Shown: positions 5,637 to 8,258 of the stretch, piece after piece | Layout: each line of letters begins with the position of its first letter | How positions within the stretch are numbered: the first letter of the stretch is position 1 | Origin: Spirochaetales bacterium | GTDB taxonomy: Bacteria > Spirochaetota > Spirochaetia > DSM-27196 > SLST01 | DNA: 8,258 nt | Assembly: GCA_030642995.1 (NCBI GenBank) | Contig: DAOWMR010000109.1 | Span: forward strand, 1 to 8,258 | Direction of reading: 5' to 3' | Made by a program: the position numbers and the translations under genes | The notes under the pieces: model-generated | Database searches by the model: none | What the model was told of the DNA's origin: nothing | The model's input: only the letters and a program-made list of their open reading frames with translations

Positions 5637-6785
5637 ATGGCTCCGCCGAACGCACTCATTGTCACCCCTCGCGACTACGTGTTCGGCACGGAGAGCGACC
5701 TGCTTGTCCTTGAGTGCGGCCGCACACTCGGCCCGGTGACCATCCGGTACGAAACCTACGGAAATCTCGATGAACATCGGCAGAATGCGATACTCCTGCT
5801 GCATGCCTTCAGCGGTGACGCACATGCAGCCGGCTACCATAGCCCTGACGATGCCCACCCCGGCTGGTGGGACTCCATGATTGGCCCCGGAAAGGCGTTT
5901 GACACGGATCAGTACTACGTCATCTGTTCCAATGTGCTCGGTGGATGCCGGGGCTCCACCGGCCCCGGTTCAACGAATCCGGATACGGGCCGGCCGTACG
6001 GTTTGACCTTCCCGGTCGTCACCATGCAGGACATGGTGACCGCGCAGCAGAGACTGATCTCGCATCTCGGGATTGATCGTTTGCTTGCGGTGGCCGGTGG
6101 ATCAATGGGCGGGATGCAGGCAATCCAGTGGTCGGTAAGCTATCCGAACAACGTCGCCGGCGCAATTGTTCTTGCCTCCACGGCACGGCTGAACGCGCAA
6201 GGCATTGCGTTCAATGCGGTGGGCCGAAATGCAATCATGTCCGATCCGCTCTGGAACGGTGGAGACTATTACGGTGGGAACACCCCCGACCGCGGTCTGT
6301 CCATAGCTCGCATGGTAGGTCACATCACCTATCTCTCCGACAGGGCCATGCACGAGCGGTTCGGGAGGCGCCTGCAGGAACGCGCGGGTTTTGGTTTTGA
6401 CTTCAACGACCAGTTCGAGGTTGAGAGCTACCTGGAGTACAAGGGCGGAACATTCGTGGATCGATTTGACGCCAACACCTACATCTATCTCTCCAAGGCG
6501 ATCGACTACTTCGATCTCGGCGGAAAGTACGGCGGCTTGGACGCGGCGTTCACCGACTGCCGCAGCAAGTTCCTCGTAGTCAGTTTCACTTCCGACTGGC
6601 TCTACCCCTCCTATCAAAGCAAGGAGATGGTGGTTGCACTCATGCGACAGGAGAAAGACGTGAGCTATGTGGAGATTGACTGTCCGTTCGGACACGATTC
6701 CTTCCTCCTGGAGACCGACCGCCAGGGGCCGATGATCTCATCATTTCTGGAGACGGTGTACACCGATGTTCAATCGACGCGCTGA
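5637..6785 (+). CDS. metX: Homoserine O-acyltransferase MetX (probably homoserine O-acetyltransferase)
   Basis: This 382-residue alpha/beta-hydrolase is full length for MetX. The N-terminal region has the family's RYETYGNLDEHRQNAILLLHAFSGD (37-61). GCRGSTGPGSTNP (103-115) is the conserved loop near the active site. The nucleophile elbow is GGSMGGMQ with Ser156, and the rest of the triad is Asp320 (in SFTSDWLYPSYQ) and His353 (in CPFGHDSFLLE). The enzyme transfers an acyl group, in most characterised MetX acetyl from acetyl-CoA, to the hydroxyl of L-homoserine in the cytoplasm, the first committed step of methionine synthesis. Some MetX proteins use succinyl-CoA, and this cannot be excluded by eye. 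ATG 5637 fits the family start; there is no Shine-Dalgarno sequence before it, and a possible promoter suggests a leaderless mRNA. The 3' end overlaps metW by 20 bases, the common metX-metW arrangement. Confidence 0.95.
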   Translation: MAPPNALIVTPRDYVFGTESDLLVLECGRTLGPVTIRYETYGNLDEHRQNAILLLHAFSGDAHAAGYHSPDDAHPGWWDSMIGPGKAFDTDQYYVICSNVLGGCRGSTGPGSTNPDTGRPYGLTFPVVTMQDMVTAQQRLISHLGIDRLLAVAGGSMGGMQAIQWSVSYPNNVAGAIVLASTARLNAQGIAFNAVGRNAIMSDPLWNGGDYYGGNTPDRGLSIARMVGHITYLSDRAMHERFGRRLQERAGFGFDFNDQFEVESYLEYKGGTFVDRFDANTYIYLSKAIDYFDLGGKYGGLDAAFTDCRSKFLVVSFTSDWLYPSYQSKEMVVALMRQEKDVSYVEIDCPFGHDSFLLETDRQGPMISSFLETVYTDVQSTR

Positions 6786-7389
6786 ACATTTCAGCTATGA
6801 GGAGATCGCTCGTCTGATAGAACCAGGCTCTTCGGTCCTGGATCTCGGCTGCGGAAACGGAGAGCTGCTGCAGCTGTTGCGCGACACTCGCAACGCAACA
6901 GTCAGGGGAGTAGACATCGAGGAATCGATGATTCGGGAGTGCCTGAAAAAGGGAATCAGCGTGTTCCAGGGGAACCTGGACGAGGGACTCAAGGAGTACG
7001 GTTCAGGCAGCTACGACTATGTGATCATGAACGAGACATTGCAGGTGGTACACCAACCGGTCCAGCTTATCCGGGAAATGGTTCGAGTGGGCCGGACGGC
7101 AATCGTGAACTTCCCGAACTTCGGCAACCTGGTGAATAGAATGCAGCTCCTGGTATGGGGCCGAATGCCGGTTAATCGGGATATTCCCTATCAGTGGTAC
7201 GATACACCCAATATTCATTTCTGCACGCGCCGGGATTTCGTCCAGTTGTGCCGCGAAATGGCAATCCCGATCATTTCGACGATCGATATGAGACATAATC
7301 GACGCATCTCACCGAAGACGGCCAACTTGCTGGCCACCGAGTGCTGTTTCCTGCTCAAGGGCTCTACGCCGGATGCTCCCATCGTTTGA
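6766..7389 (+). CDS. metW: Methionine biosynthesis protein MetW (class I methyltransferase fold)
   Basis: The 207-residue protein has the SAM-binding motif I VLDLGCGNG (24-32), with the acidic residue D50 ending the second strand as in class I methyltransferases. It also has long blocks diagnostic of MetW: IVNFPNFGNLVNRMQLL (113-129), WGRMPV (131-136), PYQWYDTPNIHFCTRRDF (141-158), and a C-terminal region about 190-198 typical of the family. MetW is encoded next to metX in many bacteria and is linked to methionine synthesis; in some species it works with MetX to activate it, and its own methyl substrate is uncertain. ATG 6766 lies within the last 20 bases of metX. A GGAG at 6749-6752 is 13 bases away, farther than ideal, so translation may depend on ribosomes finishing metX. 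No other in-frame ATG gives a full-length protein. The stop TGA 7387-7389 lies inside the candidate infC promoter. Confidence 0.95.
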   Translation: MFNRRAEHFSYEEIARLIEPGSSVLDLGCGNGELLQLLRDTRNATVRGVDIEESMIRECLKKGISVFQGNLDEGLKEYGSGSYDYVIMNETLQVVHQPVQLIREMVRVGRTAIVNFPNFGNLVNRMQLLVWGRMPVNRDIPYQWYDTPNIHFCTRRDFVQLCREMAIPIISTIDMRHNRRISPKTANLLATECCFLLKGSTPDAPIV

Positions 7390-7414
7390 CTCTTTACCTG
7401 CCGAATGATATCGT
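7386..7414 (+). promoter_or_regulatory. Candidate promoter of the infC-rpmI-rplT operon
   Basis: TTGACT (7386-7391, five of six -35 positions) and TATCGT (7409-7414, four of six -10 positions) are 17 bases apart. The -10 box is preceded by TG one base upstream (7406-7407), an extended -10 element. The -35 box overlaps the metW stop codon. Transcription would start near 7421, leaving a leader of only about 30 bases. Promoter strength is inferred. Confidence 0.5.
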
Positions 7415-7440
7415 TTATCTTCCATAAAACACTGTACGCG

Positions 7441-7446
7441 AGGAGG
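7441..7446 (+). promoter_or_regulatory. Strong ribosome binding site of infC
   Basis: AGGAGG is a full anti-16S match, four bases before the TTG start at 7451. An in-frame TGA at 7448-7450 directly precedes that TTG, so no earlier start is possible. Confidence 0.85.
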
Positions 7447-7450
7447 TTGA

Positions 7451-7969
7451 TTGGCTACGAAAGATCTGCGGATCAACGATGTGATCCGTGTTCGTGAGGT
7501 GCGCCTCATTGACGACGAGGGAAATCAGCTCGGGGTTGTACCTACCCTGAAGGCAAAGGAGTTGGCGGACGACAAGGGACTTGATCTCGTGGAGATTGCT
7601 CCCAACGCCGATCCTCCTGTCTGCAAAATCCTCGATTACGGCAAGTACAAGTTTGAGCTTGAAAAGAAGAATCGGGAGAACAAGAAGAAGCAGAAGCTGC
7701 AGGAACTGAAAGAAATCCGTATGCAGCCGAAGATTGACACTCACGATCTTGAGTTCAAAACGAAGCACGTTCGGGACTTCCTGGACAAGGGAGCGAAGGT
7801 GAAAGTCACCATCCGCTTCCGGGGCAGGGAACTTGCGCACACCGACCGCGGTCGGGCCGTACTGTTCAAGGTCCTTGATCTTCTTGATCGTGAAGTAACG
7901 GTGGATCGCCAGCCCGCTATGGAAGGACGGTTCATGTCAATGATTATCAGCACCAAGACGAAGAAGTAG
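7451..7969 (+). CDS. infC: Translation initiation factor IF-3, TTG start
   Basis: This 172-residue protein is full-length IF-3. The N-terminal domain starts with LRINDVIRVREVRLIDDEGNQLG near 6-28 and contains LDLVEIAPNADPPVCKILDYGKYKFE near 45-69. A lysine-rich linker (about 71-90) leads to the C-terminal domain (IRMQPKIDTHDLEFK near 89-103, KVKVTIRFRGRE near 116-127, MSMIIS 162-167). IF-3 binds the 30S subunit, keeps it apart from 50S, and helps check start-codon and initiator-tRNA pairing. The start is TTG 7451, fixed by the in-frame TGA just upstream and the AGGAGG site. Non-AUG starts are a known feature of infC in several bacteria, where IF-3 represses its own translation by discriminating against such codons. 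rpmI follows after 29 bases. Confidence 0.97.
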   Translation: MATKDLRINDVIRVREVRLIDDEGNQLGVVPTLKAKELADDKGLDLVEIAPNADPPVCKILDYGKYKFELEKKNRENKKKQKLQELKEIRMQPKIDTHDLEFKTKHVRDFLDKGAKVKVTIRFRGRELAHTDRGRAVLFKVLDLLDREVTVDRQPAMEGRFMSMIISTKTKK

Positions 7970-7998
7970 ATCCTCATCAACAGCCATCGGAGAACAAC

Positions 7999-8196
7999 AT
8001 GCCGAAAATGAAAACGCGACGAAGCGCCGCGAAGCGCTACAAGAAAACGGCAAACGGCAAGATCAAGTATAAGAAGCAGGGCCTCCGTCATATTCTGACG
8101 AAAAAAAGCGCCAAGCGAAAACGCAATCTGCGCAAAGCTGGACTCTTGAGTGATCCCGAAGCGAAGCGCGCCCGTGTCCTCTTGCCATACGGATAG
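7999..8196 (+). CDS. rpmI: 50S ribosomal protein L35
   Basis: This 65-residue, very basic protein is of normal L35 length. It begins MPKMKTRRSAAKRYKKTANGK and includes the family's KSAKRKRNLRK block (about 35-45). It is a small structural protein of the large ribosomal subunit. GGAG at 7989-7992 lies six bases before ATG 7999. It sits in the standard infC-rpmI-rplT order, 29 bases after infC and 27 bases before rplT. Confidence 0.96.
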   Translation: MPKMKTRRSAAKRYKKTANGKIKYKKQGLRHILTKKSAKRKRNLRKAGLLSDPEAKRARVLLPYG

Positions 8197-8223
8197 CACT
8201 GCATTTACAGGAGATAGATAACC

Positions 8224-8258
8224 ATGCCACGAGCAGTTGACGGAACTCGGCGAAAGAA
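8224..8258 (+). CDS. rplT: 50S ribosomal protein L20, N-terminal fragment
   Basis: Only the first 11 codons are in the window: MPRAVDGTRRK, a start typical of L20. Position after rpmI and the AGGAGA site at 8209-8214, nine bases upstream, support the call. L20 binds 23S rRNA early in large-subunit assembly, and in several bacteria it represses its own operon. The gene runs past the right edge, so the rest cannot be assessed. Confidence 0.9.
   Translation, partial: MPRAVDGTRRK

Noticed and set aside
6102..6695. 197-residue open frame opposite metX
   Set aside because: It lies antisense within a well-conserved enzyme gene and its translation has no domain features.

Overview
The window comes from a GC-rich bacterial chromosome, and the organism is most likely a spirochaete. 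The strongest evidence is a pair of adjacent genes for FlaA, the outer-layer (sheath) protein of periplasmic flagella, a family characteristic of that phylum. Genus cannot be judged from the sequence. Gene density is high: no stretch over 300 bases lacks a gene. The longest gap (3776-3934, 159 bases) carries the flaA promoter.

Layout, left to right. (1) 3-1033, plus strand: the C-terminal tail of a LacI/GalR-type regulator, then a TatD-family metal-dependent hydrolase 17 bases downstream. (2) 1060-2229, minus strand, convergent with tatD: a soluble histidine kinase with an N-terminal cyclic-nucleotide-binding-like domain. (3) 2265-3853, minus strand: a complete flagellar sheath transcription unit, with a near-consensus sigma-70-type promoter, flaA, a diverged second flaA paralogue 10 bases later, and a strong intrinsic terminator. 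(4) 3935-5541, minus strand: a multi-pass membrane protein followed by a lipoprotein with a periplasmic-binding-protein-like body, apparently one operon; both are of unknown function. (5) 5637-7389, plus strand, divergent: metX and metW, overlapping by 20 bases (methionine biosynthesis). (6) 7451-8258, plus strand: the start of the conserved translation cluster infC-rpmI-rplT. Here infC begins with TTG and rplT is cut by the window edge.

How the genes work together: FlaA and its paralogue are both predicted to be exported and probably coat the periplasmic flagellar filament. The membrane protein and lipoprotein upstream are also envelope components, but nothing in the sequence proves a flagellar role. 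MetX activates homoserine and MetW, a methyltransferase-fold protein, is its usual operon partner. IF3, L35 and L20 form a standard translation operon. I see no mobile element, CRISPR array, tRNA, rRNA or clearly new defence-type system. The least explained parts are the membrane protein/lipoprotein pair and the orphan cyclic-nucleotide-type histidine kinase.
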